DNA of 64,000 bases from Plantago ovata (Eukaryota > Streptophyta > Magnoliopsida > Lamiales > Plantaginaceae). A program made the translations under genes and the position numbers. The stretch spans positions 93,876,365 through 93,940,364 of the forward strand of contig CM051455.1 in NCBI GenBank assembly GCA_028274465.1. Reading direction: 5' to 3'. Below the pieces are notes generated by a model. It had not been told where the DNA came from. It was given only the letters and a program-made list of their open reading frames with translations, and ran no database searches. Below are positions 34,166-45,681 of the stretch, piece after piece. Position 1 is the first letter of the stretch, and every line of letters begins with the position of its first letter.

Positions 34166-36992
34166 GAAGGATGGTGTTTGCAATGCATGTCAGCAAGGAA
34201 AGCAAACCAAATCTTCTTTCAAGAACAAGGCAGTACCGTCAACTACAAAACCTTTACAACTCTTGCACATGGACTTGTTTGAATCTTCTTCAACAAGCTA
34301 TGCTGGTAAGAAGTATGGTCTAGTCGTGGTAGATGACTATTCAAGATTCACTTGGGTAGTATTCATCAAGCACAAATCTGAAACCAAGACTGAAATACCT
34401 AACTTGCTGAATAAGCTTGAAGTCATGAAAAATGACAAGGTAAGAGTCATAAGGACAGACCATGGTACTGAGTTTGTAAACCAGTACATAACTGAATATT
34501 GTACCTCCAAAGGTATTCAACATCAGTTATCCTCAGTAAGGACACCACAGCAAAATGGTGTTGCTGAACGGAAGAATCGTACCCTGAAGGAAGCCGCAAG
34601 AACAATGCTTGCTGACACTGAGATAAGTGAGGCTTACTGGGTTGAAGCGATTAATACCGCCTGCTATACTCAAAATAGATGTTTGATTATTAAGGAATAC
34701 AACAAAACTCCTTATGAATTGTTTGTTGGAAGACCTCCTAACATCACTCATCTAAGAATATTTGGTTGCAAGTGTTTCGTTCTTAACAATGGTAGAAAAT
34801 ACCTAAGAACATTTCAACCAAAGGCAGACCAAGCGATATTTCTTGGCTACTCCTTGCATAGTAAAGCTTACAGAATTTACAACAAAAAGGCACAAAAGAT
34901 TGAAGAATCTGTGCATGTTGTATTCTACGAAAAGACACAAGGTATGCCTGCTGAAGAAGAAATATCAGAATGTATGAAAAAGCTAATCATACATGAGCAA
35001 AGAACTGAATCTGATGCTAGGCAAATCAAGTCAATTGAACTAAATGATGATTCTGACAATGATTCTCCTCCCCCGAGTCATGACAAGATGAATATAGTTC
35101 ACGACAAGGAATTTCCAACAAAAGATGCGGTTGCTCGGGAAGTTGCTGAAATCACGCAATCTCCAGTGCCTGCTGATGAAATATCTCAACCCAGCAATGC
35201 TGAACAAGCAGTTGTTGACGATCAAATCTCAGCAGAGACACAAATTCCCAGTAGTACTGAACAAGTACATACTGAAGAGTCACATGCTGATGAGCAAACA
35301 TATCCTGTTAATAAATGGATTAGAGATCATCCCTCTACGGATATGATTGGCGATATTAATAAACGCCAAGTGACTAGATCCAAAGCTACTCAAGGACTTG
35401 CTGAAGAAGCAACTGTCGTGGAAGTAGAATCTTTATTCTCTTGCTTTGTTTCAGAAATTGAACCTAAAACCATAGAAGAAGCTTTGAAGCATTCTGAATG
35501 GATAAAGGCAATGCAAGAAGAATTGGATCAATTTGAAAGAAACAAAGTCTGGAAACTTGTGCCACTTGCTGAAAATAAGAAAGCTATTGGTACAAAGTGG
35601 GTGTTCAGAAACAAGCTGAGCGAGTCTGGTGAAGTAACAAGAAACAAAGCACGCTTAGTTGCTCAAGGTTACTGTCAGACTGAAGGATTGGACTATGATG
35701 AGTCTTACGCTCCAGTTGCAAGATTGGATGCTATTAGGCTTTTCTTGGCCTTTGCTGCTCACAATGACTTCATTGTTTACCAAATGGATGTTAAGAGTGC
35801 ATTCTTAAATGGTGAACTTGCTGAAGAAGTCTACCTAGAACAACCCCCCGGCTTTGAACTTCCCTCAGAAACCAAGATGGTATATAAGCTTCAGAAAGCT
35901 GTATATGGTCTAAAGCAAGCACCAAGAGCATGGTATGATACCTTAGCTAAGTTCTTGCTGGAAAATGGTTTCAAGAAAGGTGAAGTTGACAAAACTCTTT
36001 TTACCATGAACCATGATGGTAAATTAATCTTAGTCCAAATTTATGTGGATGACATAATTTTTGGATCTAAGGACAAGCAACTTTGTGAGGATTTTGCCAA
36101 ACTCATGACAAATAAGTTTGAAATGAGTATGATGGGAAAATTGAATTATTTCCTAGGGTTGCAAGTCAAGCAACTCAAAGATGGAATATTCATAAATCAA
36201 GCAAAGTATGCGAAAGAAATGCTCATAAAGTTTAGGATCAAAGAGGATGAAAAACCTGAAAAGATCCCTATGAGTGTTGGTACCAAATTGGGCTATACTA
36301 AAGAGGACAAAAGTGTTGAAGAACACAAGTATAGGAAGCTCATTGGTTCCTTGTTGTATTTAACAGCAAGTAGACCTGACATTCAGTATGCTGTTTGTGT
36401 GTGTGCAAGATTCCAATCGGATCCAAAAGAATCACACTACAAAAAGGCAATTAAAACACTGAAATATGTTAAAGGTACAGTCAATGTTGGATTATGGTAT
36501 CCAAAAGATTCTGGACTTGAATTGGTTGGCTATTCTGATGCTGATCATGGTGGATCAACTCTTGATAGAAAAAGTACCTCTGGAACTTGTCAGTTTTTGG
36601 GTACTAGATTAATATCATGGTTCAGCAAGAAGCAAACGTGTGTCGCCAATTCATCTACAGAATCTGAATACATTGCAGTTGGTTGTTGCACAGCTCAAAT
36701 CCTATGGATTCAGCAACAATTAAGAGATTATGGTATTTCTGCAAAGAAAACACCAATCTTTTGTGATAATACAAGTGCTATTGCAATTACGCAAAATCCT
36801 AAGTTTCACTCTAGGACCAAGCACATTGATATTAGACATCATTTCATTAGAGATCATGTGGAAAAAGGTGATATTGAGGTTGTGAAAGTAGGTACTGAAG
36901 ATCAGCTTGCTGACATCTTTACCAAGCCTCTACCGGATAATAGGTTCGCAATGTTAAGGTATAACCTTGGATTGATTGAACTACCTCAATAA
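34143..36992 (+). CDS. pol: Copia integrase, reverse transcriptase and RNase H of element G
   Basis: 949 codons open. Integrase: CNACQQGK (zinc-finger Cys pair), LLHMDLFE (Asp), [12 protein letters not shown] (Asp), [14 protein letters not shown] (Glu). A 150-residue acidic, Ala/Glu-rich linker follows. Reverse transcriptase: [52 protein letters not shown] and catalytic [10 protein letters not shown]. RNase [42 protein letters not shown] and the usual end [10 protein letters not shown]. Order and words are those of Ty1/copia; with the long LTRs and extra 3' region they point to the Sirevirus (Maximus/SIRE) lineage. Confidence 0.93.
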   Translation: MDYLGLLKKDGVCNACQQGKQTKSSFKNKAVPSTTKPLQLLHMDLFESSSTSYAGKKYGLVVVDDYSRFTWVVFIKHKSETKTEIPNLLNKLEVMKNDKVRVIRTDHGTEFVNQYITEYCTSKGIQHQLSSVRTPQQNGVAERKNRTLKEAARTMLADTEISEAYWVEAINTACYTQNRCLIIKEYNKTPYELFVGRPPNITHLRIFGCKCFVLNNGRKYLRTFQPKADQAIFLGYSLHSKAYRIYNKKAQKIEESVHVVFYEKTQGMPAEEEISECMKKLIIHEQRTESDARQIKSIELNDDSDNDSPPPSHDKMNIVHDKEFPTKDAVAREVAEITQSPVPADEISQPSNAEQAVVDDQISAETQIPSSTEQVHTEESHADEQTYPVNKWIRDHPSTDMIGDINKRQVTRSKATQGLAEEATVVEVESLFSCFVSEIEPKTIEEALKHSEWIKAMQEELDQFERNKVWKLVPLAENKKAIGTKWVFRNKLSESGEVTRNKARLVAQGYCQTEGLDYDESYAPVARLDAIRLFLAFAAHNDFIVYQMDVKSAFLNGELAEEVYLEQPPGFELPSETKMVYKLQKAVYGLKQAPRAWYDTLAKFLLENGFKKGEVDKTLFTMNHDGKLILVQIYVDDIIFGSKDKQLCEDFAKLMTNKFEMSMMGKLNYFLGLQVKQLKDGIFINQAKYAKEMLIKFRIKEDEKPEKIPMSVGTKLGYTKEDKSVEEHKYRKLIGSLLYLTASRPDIQYAVCVCARFQSDPKESHYKKAIKTLKYVKGTVNVGLWYPKDSGLELVGYSDADHGGSTLDRKSTSGTCQFLGTRLISWFSKKQTCVANSSTESEYIAVGCCTAQILWIQQQLRDYGISAKKTPIFCDNTSAIAITQNPKFHSRTKHIDIRHHFIRDHVEKGDIEVVKVGTEDQLADIFTKPLPDNRFAMLRYNLGLIELPQ

Positions 36993-37001
36993 ATAATACA
37001 C

Positions 37002-37375
37002 TTGGCAGAATGCTGAAACAGGTATTCAGCAAGCCAAAGTATTCATGTCCAAAAGACCAAGTCACTGATTTCTTCTAAGAAATGATAAGTCACAACATGA
37101 TTGCTGAAACAGGCATTCAACAAGTAATTCCTTCAAAACAGGTATTTGTTAGGAAACTTGATCACTTGCTGAGACAGGAACTCAGTAAGTGAAAGAATCT
37201 AAGGATTGCTGAGACGGGTACTTAGACAATCAAAAAGATACTGAAACAGGTATTCAAGTATCAAAGGAATTTTCTGAAACAGGAATTCAGAGAAAGAGCA
37301 AAATCTCATCTCTCAGATTTTACCAAAGGATGTCTCAAATTGCAAAAAGAATTTACTGATACGGGAAATCAGAAA
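37002..37375 (+). repeat. Array of hairpins with a shared ACRGGNA loop
   Basis: Starting just after the pol stop there are about eight short hairpins: 37002-37037, 37101-37123, 37129-37153, 37163-37191, 37204-37231, 37237-37262, 37270-37295 and 37352-37375. The loops read ACAGGTA, ACAGGCA, ACAGGTA, ACAGGAA, ACGGGTA, ACAGGTA, ACAGGAA and ACGGGAA. The stems differ yet pair, for example CTGAA/TTCAG, CTGAG/CTCAG, CTGAG/CTTAG and CTGAT/ATCAG, with further outer pairing such as CACTTG/TAAGTG and GATAC/GTATC. Confidence 0.8.
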
Positions 37376-37901
37376 TATCTTTTAAACTTAGAAATTATGA
37401 GATATCTAAGTAAGGGGGAACTTTCAGCAAGAAGCTAGATTGTTAATTCAAACTCGCTGAAAAGATTCTTGTCTATTTCAGCAAGCAATCTATCCCTTAT
37501 TACTCGGTAAAATCAATTTGTAACGTTAAGCTAGCACAGATAAACTCGCAATAAATCATGACATGAAATTCAATCGTGGCCATTGATTAAAAGGAGTTAT
37601 TAATCTAACGGCTAACAAAACAAAGAGAGAGAGTGCTCTGACGGTTTTAGTTAGTGGGCCACTACGCATTCAATGCAAAGGCTCCACTATCTCCAGTGTT
37701 TCTCTGTTTTACCCTTGCTGAGAACTCAAATCGATTGAGTTTCTCACACACCAGAGACACTATATAAAGAAGGAGTTAGAGAAATGACAAAATTCTTTAA
37801 CTCACATTTCCTTTCTCTGCAATTTCTAGCCTGAAACTACTGTACCTCCGATCAAAAAGCAAACTACCTTTTTCGTACAATTTCTTGCTCTATTTAAAGA
37901 A
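37376..37901 (+). other. Non-coding spacer between pol and the extra 3' region of G
   Basis: No gene seen. Holds a polypurine-like word (TAAGTAAGGGGGAACT, about 37407-37422), TCAGCAAG/CTTGCTGA-type words, and a TATATAAAG word near 37761. The latter might be a promoter for the downstream region, but nothing else supports that. Confidence 0.45.
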
Positions 37902-40900
37902 ATGGCTCCCAAGAGACAGTCATCTAAGTCCTCAAAATTGTCAAAGGTTGACAGTGCTGAAACAGGCATTGCTCCGGTGACTGCTCCGGTGACTTCTCTG
38001 ACCCAAACACAGCGAAAGTTGTGTTGAAAAACGACCGAATCACTGAAAAACCTATGCCTCCGTCATATCTTGACACTGCAAAGTGTGAGATGTTGATGCA
38101 ATGGGGAGGATTTGCAAAACAAAAGTACATTCGGTACTTTTATGAACAAGAACTTGATGACCAAAATGAAGAGGCGCTTGAGTTCATCAAGCAGCAAGGC
38201 CTCATGAACTTTATCTCTGCTAGCACTAAGCAAGTGAGCATGATTGATACTATGGAGTTCTACAATAATGCAGAAATCCAGTCCCTTACAGACAGTAATG
38301 GAGTCACTGAAAAAGTGATCCTTACTTATGTTCAGAACACGCAAATCGTCCTGAAATGGACTGATTTAGCGGAGATTTTTCAGATTCCAACCAATGGAAC
38401 TGAAGACGACGTCACTGTCACTGACGAAGAAATTGAAGCTTTCTACAGTGACGTCAGAAATGCAAAAATGAAGAAAGGCGAGATAGCTCCCGTGACTTGG
38501 ATAAAGCACGTTAAGAGAAAGCATCTCTGTCCTTCACTTGGTCTAGTAGCTCTGCTACTGATTAAAGTTCTTGACTCCCAAGTCGGAGGAATTGCACCAA
38601 GTAGGCCTGAGAAGATGGCCATTGCTGATGCATATCCATGAGAATAAATCGGAACTTAACTGGGCTAAGTACATTTTCAACAGGCTTGTTGATTGTGTTA
38701 CTAAGTTTAAGGTAAAGGTAGAAGACAACAAGGTCTCACCTTCCTTTCCAGTTATGTATGGAATCAAGATATGCTATATCCTTGAACACTTCAGGATTCA
38801 GCTAAGAAACCCATTGCCAATCAAGAAATCTGTGTGCAATGTGGGAAGGTCTTTCTACAAGCAGAATGTACCTAAGATTGCTGGAAAGAAATCCAAGAAG
38901 ACAACAACTGCAAATGTTGTCAGCACAAGCCAGCAAGAAAGGTATACAACAGCTGCAGATGTTACCACTCATCAACTTAGAGATGAAACTGCTGTTGGTT
39001 GTGGTAACACAAATGAAACTGCTGTAGAAAATCAACAAGGTACGTGTACAAGAGCCGTTGCTGAAAATGCAACAATAGATGACTCTGGGAAACTGGAGAA
39101 ATCTAAAAGAAGAAAGAGGAAAGCTGATGATGACACTCAGACTGCAGCGTCATCAGCAAATCCCGTACCTAAGAGGAAACGGACAAGTAACAAAAGAAAG
39201 AAGACACTGGCTTCTCAGTCAGTCCCCAACGTCCAAGACTCCTCAGTCAATTCCCAGACAAATGCTGAAACGCATTTGCCAGTAGATGTTGCTGAAATAA
39301 TTACTGAAACTTACATCAGCAATGTTGAAGTGTTTGCGGAAGCCTTCAACAATCAACTTAACGTTGATAACTCTACTGAGAATAGACCACAAGGCAGTGG
39401 AAATGAAATTCCTGCCCAAGTCCCAGATATCTACTTTGTAGATAATCTAGATGATCAAACCATGGAACCAGTAAGCGACATTGCTGCTGATCTGCAAAGA
39501 GCGGCACTTGCTGATGCTGCTGAACAGATGGTTGCTGAACAAGCAACTCATCAAGTTGCTGAAACCCAGCTTGCTGATGGACCAGTTGCTGAGATAGCAA
39601 TGGTTCCAGTTCCTGAAGTTGCTGAAACTCAAGAAGCATCCTTCAAAGACGCATCTCTTGTTGCTGAGAATGCTGGCCCAAGTTCACCCAAGACTTCAAT
39701 TGACAAAGTCCAGCTTGTACTGGAAGATTTAAGCAAACAAATGGAGTTGGAGATTGAAGAATCATCCAACAAGTCAATTGAACTCTTCATGACAAGCAGT
39801 GAGCTTAAAGGTCAAGTTGCTTCTGCTCAACTCGTCAATTCAGAGACAAGGGAGATTGCTGAAACCGCACAGCTTTCTCAGTTAGAGCAAACTCAGAAGT
39901 CTGCTGAAGAAACAGTCCAAGAAGCTGAAGAAACTGTTAATGCTGAAAGGACTGAGCCACAACCTGTCCTTCCTCAGCAGGTAGTTAATTCAACCATCAG
40001 TAAAACTTTAAATTCTGAAACTTATTCTTTTGCTAATATTATACTATCTCTACAGACTTCTCAAGATACAAGTCAGATGGTTGCTGAAGCCTCTGAACCA
40101 GAACCAACACTCCCTGCTCAGCAGGTAGTTAATAATTTTGGTATAAAAACTAAGTTTGACAGCTTAGTACTTGTGTCTAATTTTAATTTATTTCAGGATG
40201 AATAAATGGAGGATGCTACCCCAGCTCCTCATGGAATGGAAATTGTACTACATGAGCTTGCTGACTCTCAGCAGGTAAATCATGTTTCAGATTTAAACTC
40301 TAAAACAATTCTCCAAACCAATCCTGATCTAAATAAAATTCTTTTTCAGGCTCAAAAGGAGACCACTGAAATGGTACTCATCACTGAAGATCAGCAAGTA
40401 AGTTCTGAAGAACTTTACTTGAGCTTCAAGAGGACAACTTTGTCTAGAGTTGCTAAGTCCGTCAGCAACTGGCAAAGATATAGGAGAATGGACTTCTCAG
40501 ATCTTCACCTTCATCTCTCAAATGAGAAAAAGAGATCTTCACTGCTGAAGCTCGAAACATTTGTCCATTCCATACTTCCTGACGAAATGACATATTCTCA
40601 GCAAATGAGTTCAAATCTGATTGGTCAAATCAGAGAGAATATGAAGGCCAAATTTAAGAGTGCCTCTCCAGCTGAACAAGCTGTGATGCTCAAAGGCTCG
40701 TTTGTTCCTGTGGTGGCTGATCCCCACAAACTAACTGAGGAAGAGGAAGTGACAAGTGCTGCTTTGTATAAGCACGTTGAGCTAGTCATCTTGACTGATG
40801 ATGAAGAAGAAGAAGAAGATGAGACCATTCCCACTGATCCCAGTGATGATGAAGGAAAAGATTCTAAGGTCAAAAAGGATGAAGATGATGACAATCAAGG

Positions 40901-41081
40901 TCCAAGTCCTGGTGCTGGTGGATTAAAGTTGACAGCTGCTGAAACTAATCCCTCTGACAATCAGCAAGCTGATCAACAACAATCTCAGTAAGAATCTCAA
41001 CCTTCTCCTGCTGCTGCTGAAAATCAAGCACCTGTACAAGGTGCTGATACTGAAGAAGAATACGCCAGAAAAAGGGCTGCC
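37902..41081 (+). pseudogene. Extra 3' coding region of element G, first part
   Basis: Begins MAPKRQSSKSSKLSKV at 37902. The N-terminal section (MEFYNNAEIQSL, LTYVQNTQIVLKWTDLAEIF, ELNWAKYIFNRL) resembles the plant mobile-element-associated family I recall as Transposase_32 (PF20167). A Lys-rich stretch (RRKRKADDDTQ) and long Ala/Glu/Val-rich repeats (VAE units) follow, then KFKSASPAEQAVMLKGSFVP and an acidic tail. Several short AT-rich GT...AG segments of roughly 75-90 bp look intron-like. No transmembrane segment, so an envelope role is not supported. Broken in a few places. Confidence 0.65.
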
Positions 41082-43196
41082 TTGAAAAATGGCAAAAGTC
41101 CAGTTTCTGATGCAAAGGTTACTGAAGAAAACCTTGAAGATGAGGATGAAGAAGATGAAGATTACCAACGCGCTTTACAAAATAGTCTCGTGATCCATGC
41201 AAGGCATACGCAGGATCCGGAAATTGGTGAATCTTCAAGACCAAAATCAAAGGAAGTTCCATCCCTTCCACCTACTACTGGCGCAACTCCAGTTATTGAG
41301 TCTCAAACGTTGCCTTCAGCAACTACTCAATTAAAACTAACTACTGGCGAAACTCCAGTAATTGAGCCCCAAACTCAATTGAAAAAACTATCTACTGGTG
41401 AAACTCCAGTCGTTGAGTCTGAAGCGTTGCCATCAGCAACCACTCAACAAAAAGGACGTGAAGCTACTGACAAAGGCTCAAAAGTCGCTCAACTTGATGA
41501 ATCTGAGGATGATGACGACTTGTCGGAAAATGAAGATGAACAATCCAAGCGAGACCCAAAAGTCGTTCAGATTCCTCCTCCTAATTATCTAAGCTATGAA
41601 GGAGATTCATTAAGGGCTGAGTTGCTTTTACAAGATGATCAGTTTGCTACTGAACTTAAGGCTCACTCCTTGACACCTAATTTAGTGCCGTTCCCAAGAG
41701 TTGAGGAGTTTACTCCCAGAATTCTCGCACTAAAGAAAGACCATGAAGCCTGCAAAGCTGAAGATGAGGCATTGCTTGCTGAGAGCCCACTTGACATTGG
41801 AAAAATATTGGCTACGGTGCTGAGACGCACTACAACTTTAACCATAGCTCAGAAAGACATCAGTCTTTATCACCAGAGCTATGAAGAAGATGTAAGTCAA
41901 GCTCTCTTGCTGGCAAAGAGTGCTCTTGTCAAAGCTCAGACTATTATGGATGAGAAGGCCGCAACAGAGAAAAGACATGAAGAGAACATGATGAATATTC
42001 AAAAAGAGTTAGCATCAATGAACTCTGACCAACAAGAAATCATCATGAAATATAACAGTCTCAACACTCTTGCTGAAAATTGCAATGAGTTTTATTCTCT
42101 GCACATCACTCCGATGTTGCAATCCATGTCTAAGGGGGAAAAGAAGACTAGAAAAAGCAATCAAACCCCTCCTACTCCTGCTGCTGATGCGCCACTTCCT
42201 CTAGAACCTCTTGCTGAAAAAGAGCAAAGTTCTAAAAGACAAGCAGAAACTGAGTTAAATTCAGCAAGTACCAAAAAGAGAAAGACCGCTGCTGAAACTC
42301 AAGATTTCTGTCACAATGAAAGTCATCACAATCTGAATGAAGATGATGAAGAAGATGATGACAATCAAACAATAGCTCAAGCCATAAGAGCTAGACCCTT
42401 AACAGCCATAACTCCGTCTAGCCACTCAAGGCCTTTTTCGTCTGACTCTTCAGCAAGAGATCAAGACAATGCTAAAACAAGAAGAAGAAGGCAAAGACAG
42501 GAAGAGAAAAGGCTGGCCAACATTGCTATTGGCTCCGGCATTGAATATACAAAGACCAGCAATGATGAAACCACTCAGAATGTGATCAGAAACATTCATG
42601 GTTGCCGGATCCTAAAGCTGGAAGATTTGTTGGTAAATGAGTTCTTTCCTACAGCCTGTTTTAATCAGATGTTCAAATGGATTGAACTCAAGGTCCAAAA
42701 GAAGCAAAGGGAAGAATCCCTCCCAAGAAACATTGCTGGGAAATGGTTGAATCTTGAGGTCCATGTAAGAAGAGTTGCCATTGGTAAGACATTTAGACAA
42801 AAACCAGATATAATCAAACCACCTGGCATCGCTTTCTATGCTGACCCGGTAACAAAGAAACCTAAGAAGAAACCTGGATTGATTCCTTATGAGTACTTCT
42901 ATCTGACTGCTCAGGATCAAGAAGAAGATCTTCTCTGGTTAAGAAAGACTCATCCGAGAAACATTTCAGATACACAGCTTCTCCATGCCAGCAATTGGGG
43001 CATGCATTTGTGGGTAATTAACTACATGGAAATGAATGCTGAAAAGCATCATCATACTGCCTGCAAAAATGCAAGAATTCTTCAACTACAAGTCCGTAGG
43101 CTTCTGGAAAACTACGAGAAGGATTGTGTTGAATTCACTGCTCTTGCTGAGAAGAGTGTAAGAGAGATTCTGAGAAAATCCTCTGAAAGAGTTTAA
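41082..43196 (+). CDS. Extra 3' coding region of element G, second part (704 codons)
   Basis: Unrecognised protein. An acidic start is followed by a threefold peptide repeat (TTGATPVIES, TTGETPVIEP, STGETPVVES; about 41270-41450), a helical middle section (LLAKSALVKAQTIMDEKAATE) likely to form a coiled coil, a Lys/Arg-rich patch (KTRRRRQRQEEKRL) and a C-terminal globular-looking part (LKLEDLLVNEFFPTACFNQM, LIPYEYFYLTAQDQEEDLL, NWGMHLWVINYMEMNAEKHH). The matching C-terminus of element F is at 45149-45408. It occupies the position of the Sirevirus env-like ORF. Confidence 0.7.
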   Translation: MKNGKSPVSDAKVTEENLEDEDEEDEDYQRALQNSLVIHARHTQDPEIGESSRPKSKEVPSLPPTTGATPVIESQTLPSATTQLKLTTGETPVIEPQTQLKKLSTGETPVVESEALPSATTQQKGREATDKGSKVAQLDESEDDDDLSENEDEQSKRDPKVVQIPPPNYLSYEGDSLRAELLLQDDQFATELKAHSLTPNLVPFPRVEEFTPRILALKKDHEACKAEDEALLAESPLDIGKILATVLRRTTTLTIAQKDISLYHQSYEEDVSQALLLAKSALVKAQTIMDEKAATEKRHEENMMNIQKELASMNSDQQEIIMKYNSLNTLAENCNEFYSLHITPMLQSMSKGEKKTRKSNQTPPTPAADAPLPLEPLAEKEQSSKRQAETELNSASTKKRKTAAETQDFCHNESHHNLNEDDEEDDDNQTIAQAIRARPLTAITPSSHSRPFSSDSSARDQDNAKTRRRRQRQEEKRLANIAIGSGIEYTKTSNDETTQNVIRNIHGCRILKLEDLLVNEFFPTACFNQMFKWIELKVQKKQREESLPRNIAGKWLNLEVHVRRVAIGKTFRQKPDIIKPPGIAFYADPVTKKPKKKPGLIPYEYFYLTAQDQEEDLLWLRKTHPRNISDTQLLHASNWGMHLWVINYMEMNAEKHHHTACKNARILQLQVRRLLENYEKDCVEFTALAEKSVREILRKSSERV

Positions 43197-43444
43197 GTCC
43201 CTGCAATAGTTTCTTGTTAAAAGTTTTTGTTTGCTGATTCTCTGTTATCCATGCTTTCTTGTAAACATATGAATGATAACTTTCAGCAATGAATTCTTTT
43301 TGACTCTTATTGGTTTTTGATTATGCAACTTACTTATGCTTACTGTTTATTAATTCAAGTATGCTTGCATTAATCATCTGATTTATTCAACATCAGAAAC
43401 CTCTAAAAGGGTAACAATTAATTTAGCCATGGATTGCTAACATC

Positions 43445-43457
43445 AAAAAGGGGGAAA
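43445..43457 (+). other. Polypurine tract of element G
   Basis: AAAAAGGGGGAAA two bases before the 3' LTR; the same tract precedes the LTR of F at about 45668-45680. Confidence 0.85.
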
Positions 43458-43459
43458 TT

Positions 43460-45148
43460 TGTTAGGAAACTTGTAATTTTGATGAGCAATTAACCATGCT
43501 AAATTACGAACAGTCCAGTAACTAGTACTCTTAAGGTCCATAGGATTTTATAATTTTTTAAAGGACATTGTAAAAGAGGAACGTTTGCTGATGACTTAGA
43601 TAGTTGTTAGATAAGTTTTTATCTTGGTGGATGACGTACTTTAATTTCTGTGAAGAAATTAATCTATTGACACATTTGCGTATGATATATTTTATTTTCT
43701 GAAAAGAAAATATCTTATTGATGCTTAGCTTTGATGTAACTTATTTTTCTGAAAAGAAAATGACCTATTGAAGCATTTGCTGAAGATGTATTTTGTTTAT
43801 TACAAACAAATTATTGAAGCAAATAAGAAACCGGTCAGAATCTTGAAGACTTTTGAAGATCTGAAGACTTGAAGACTTGAAGACTTGAAGATTGCTGAAG
43901 ACTGGTAAGGCACGTGTTGCTCAGAAAGTGAAATTTTCAGCAACAGCATTGCATAAGTGAAAATCTGAAAGACAGAGTAGGTTGTGCTTGCTGAAACTGA
44001 GAATAAACACTTGCTGATAAACATATGTGACCTCTTGCTGAATGTACTTGATTTTGCGCTCCAATGTTACTGTTTGAATTCTATTCAAATGTGCATTTAA
44101 TGCAAAGCTTACACGCGAAGGACATGAAGACTAGAAGACAAACAAAGGTTGCTGCTGAAAGTACAAAAGCAAGATAGTGACATGTTAAGGAACAAAAGCC
44201 TTAGGATTTGAAATTCAAACGGCTCCTTACTTGCACTATAAATAGAGGTCATCCGGCAAAGAGTTGAAGTGTGTTAACAACGTGATCAAACTCTCACTTG
44301 TGCTTAAAATTCACAAACCTTCAAACACTCTTACTGCCATTGATCCGTTCCAAGACTTAAAGCTTGAAAAAGCTACTTGTGAAGAAGTAGAACAAACTCG
44401 GCTAAGAAATTAGTTAAGTGCTCTTTCTTTCGAACAAGAACAAGTCTTGACACCAGAAACAATCAAACTTGTTTACTGCAAAGTATTCCAAGTTGTGTTT
44501 CTTAGATTACTTGTTGTAACTGAATAAGTTATAATTAAGTTATCTCACCCCAAAACTCTCTAACTGAAAATACACCCTTTCAGGCGTGATGTTCAGGGGG
44601 AACTTAATCAAGCATAGTTTTGCTGATTAAAAGTACCAAGTTTGGTGGAGAACAAGGTTGAGTTCTCTAGTTTAGGTTGGAGACAAAGCAAGTGTGCTTT
44701 GGTTTCTGTTGAATCGCTTTAGATAGGAGATTGTAAGGAACCTCAATCATATCTTAGTGGATTCAGTCCTAGAAAGGACAAAGTGGATTAGTTGGGAGAT
44801 TACGCCACTCTCAGATACCACTCTAAAAGCGTTTGTCTGATTTACTTACTGCATTTAGCTTTCTGCAAATTATATCTGTTTGTACACAGTCACTCACATC
44901 ACTAGCTGAAACACTTTACTTGCTGAAAAAGCACTTATCGTTTCAAAGACTTCCGCTCTCTGATTTTAAGTATCAGCAAACCAAGCTACTGTAAAGTAAC
45001 TTACGCTTGCTGAGAAAGTTAAGTATCAGCAACCTCATTACTGAAAAGTAATAAGTACTTGCTGAGAAAGTTTTAAACGACAAAAGTTTGAAAAGACTAT
45101 TCACCCCCCCCCCCTCTAGTCTTTTCTTGTTGTTTAAAGGGACCAACA
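43460..45148 (+). repeat. 3' LTR of element G
   Basis: Same length as the 5' LTR and nearly identical. Followed directly by target duplication AGATC and the resumed coding text of element F. Confidence 0.95.
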
Positions 45149-45681
45149 AGATCTTCTCTGGTTAAGGAAATTTCATGCTAAAAGCATTTCAGATACACAA
45201 CTTCTCCATGCCAGCAATTGGGGCATGCACTTGTGGGTAGTTCACTACATGGAAATGAATGCTGAAAAGCATCATCATACCGCCTGCAAGAATGCAAGGA
45301 TTCTTCAACTACAAGTCCGTAAGCTACTTGAAGATTACGCAAAGGATCGTGTTGAATTTACGGCACTTGCTGAGAAAAGTGAAGAGAGATTTTGAGCATA
45401 TCTTCTGAAAGAGCTTAACTCTCTGTAATAGTTCTGCTTAAGTTTTGTTTGCTGATTTTGTGTAGTTATCTCTGATCTTTCCTGTAAACTTATTGAAAGA
45501 TAACTATCAGTAATGAAGCTTTTGACTCGTATTGGTTTCTGATTATGCAATTTACTTATGCTTATTGTTTAATTATTCAAGTATGTTTGCATTAATCAAC
45601 TGATTTATTCAACATCAGAAACCTCTAAAAGGGTAACAATTAATTTAGCCATGGATTGCTAACATCAAAAAGGGGGAAATT

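Larger units (their letters stand above)
30868..45148 (+). mobile_element. Element G: young, long Sirevirus-like (Maximus/SIRE) Ty1/copia element
   Basis: 14.3 kb with two LTRs of 1,689 bp each (30868-32556, 43460-45148), an initiator tRNA-Met primer site, a gag remnant, protease, integrase, reverse transcriptase and RNase H in copia order, a hairpin array, a 5.3-kb extra coding region and a polypurine tract. Target duplication AGATC (30863-30867, 45149-45153). By eye the LTRs differ at about 14 positions (under 1%), so insertion was recent, perhaps a few hundred thousand years ago at usual rates. Its pol is long and open; gag is small and the 3' region has a few breaks, so it is probably not independently active. 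Confidence 0.93.

Noticed and set aside
37002-37375. CRISPR-like or satellite array
   Set aside because: Units are unequal in length with varying stems and a fixed loop, in a plant retrotransposon; neither CRISPR nor a satellite fits.
37761-37769. Independent promoter for the extra 3' region of G
   Set aside because: Only a TATATAAAG word supports it in an AT-rich spacer; no other signal.
37902-43196. Retroviral-type envelope gene
   Set aside because: Position matches the Sirevirus env-like ORF, but no signal peptide, transmembrane segment or cleavage site is visible.
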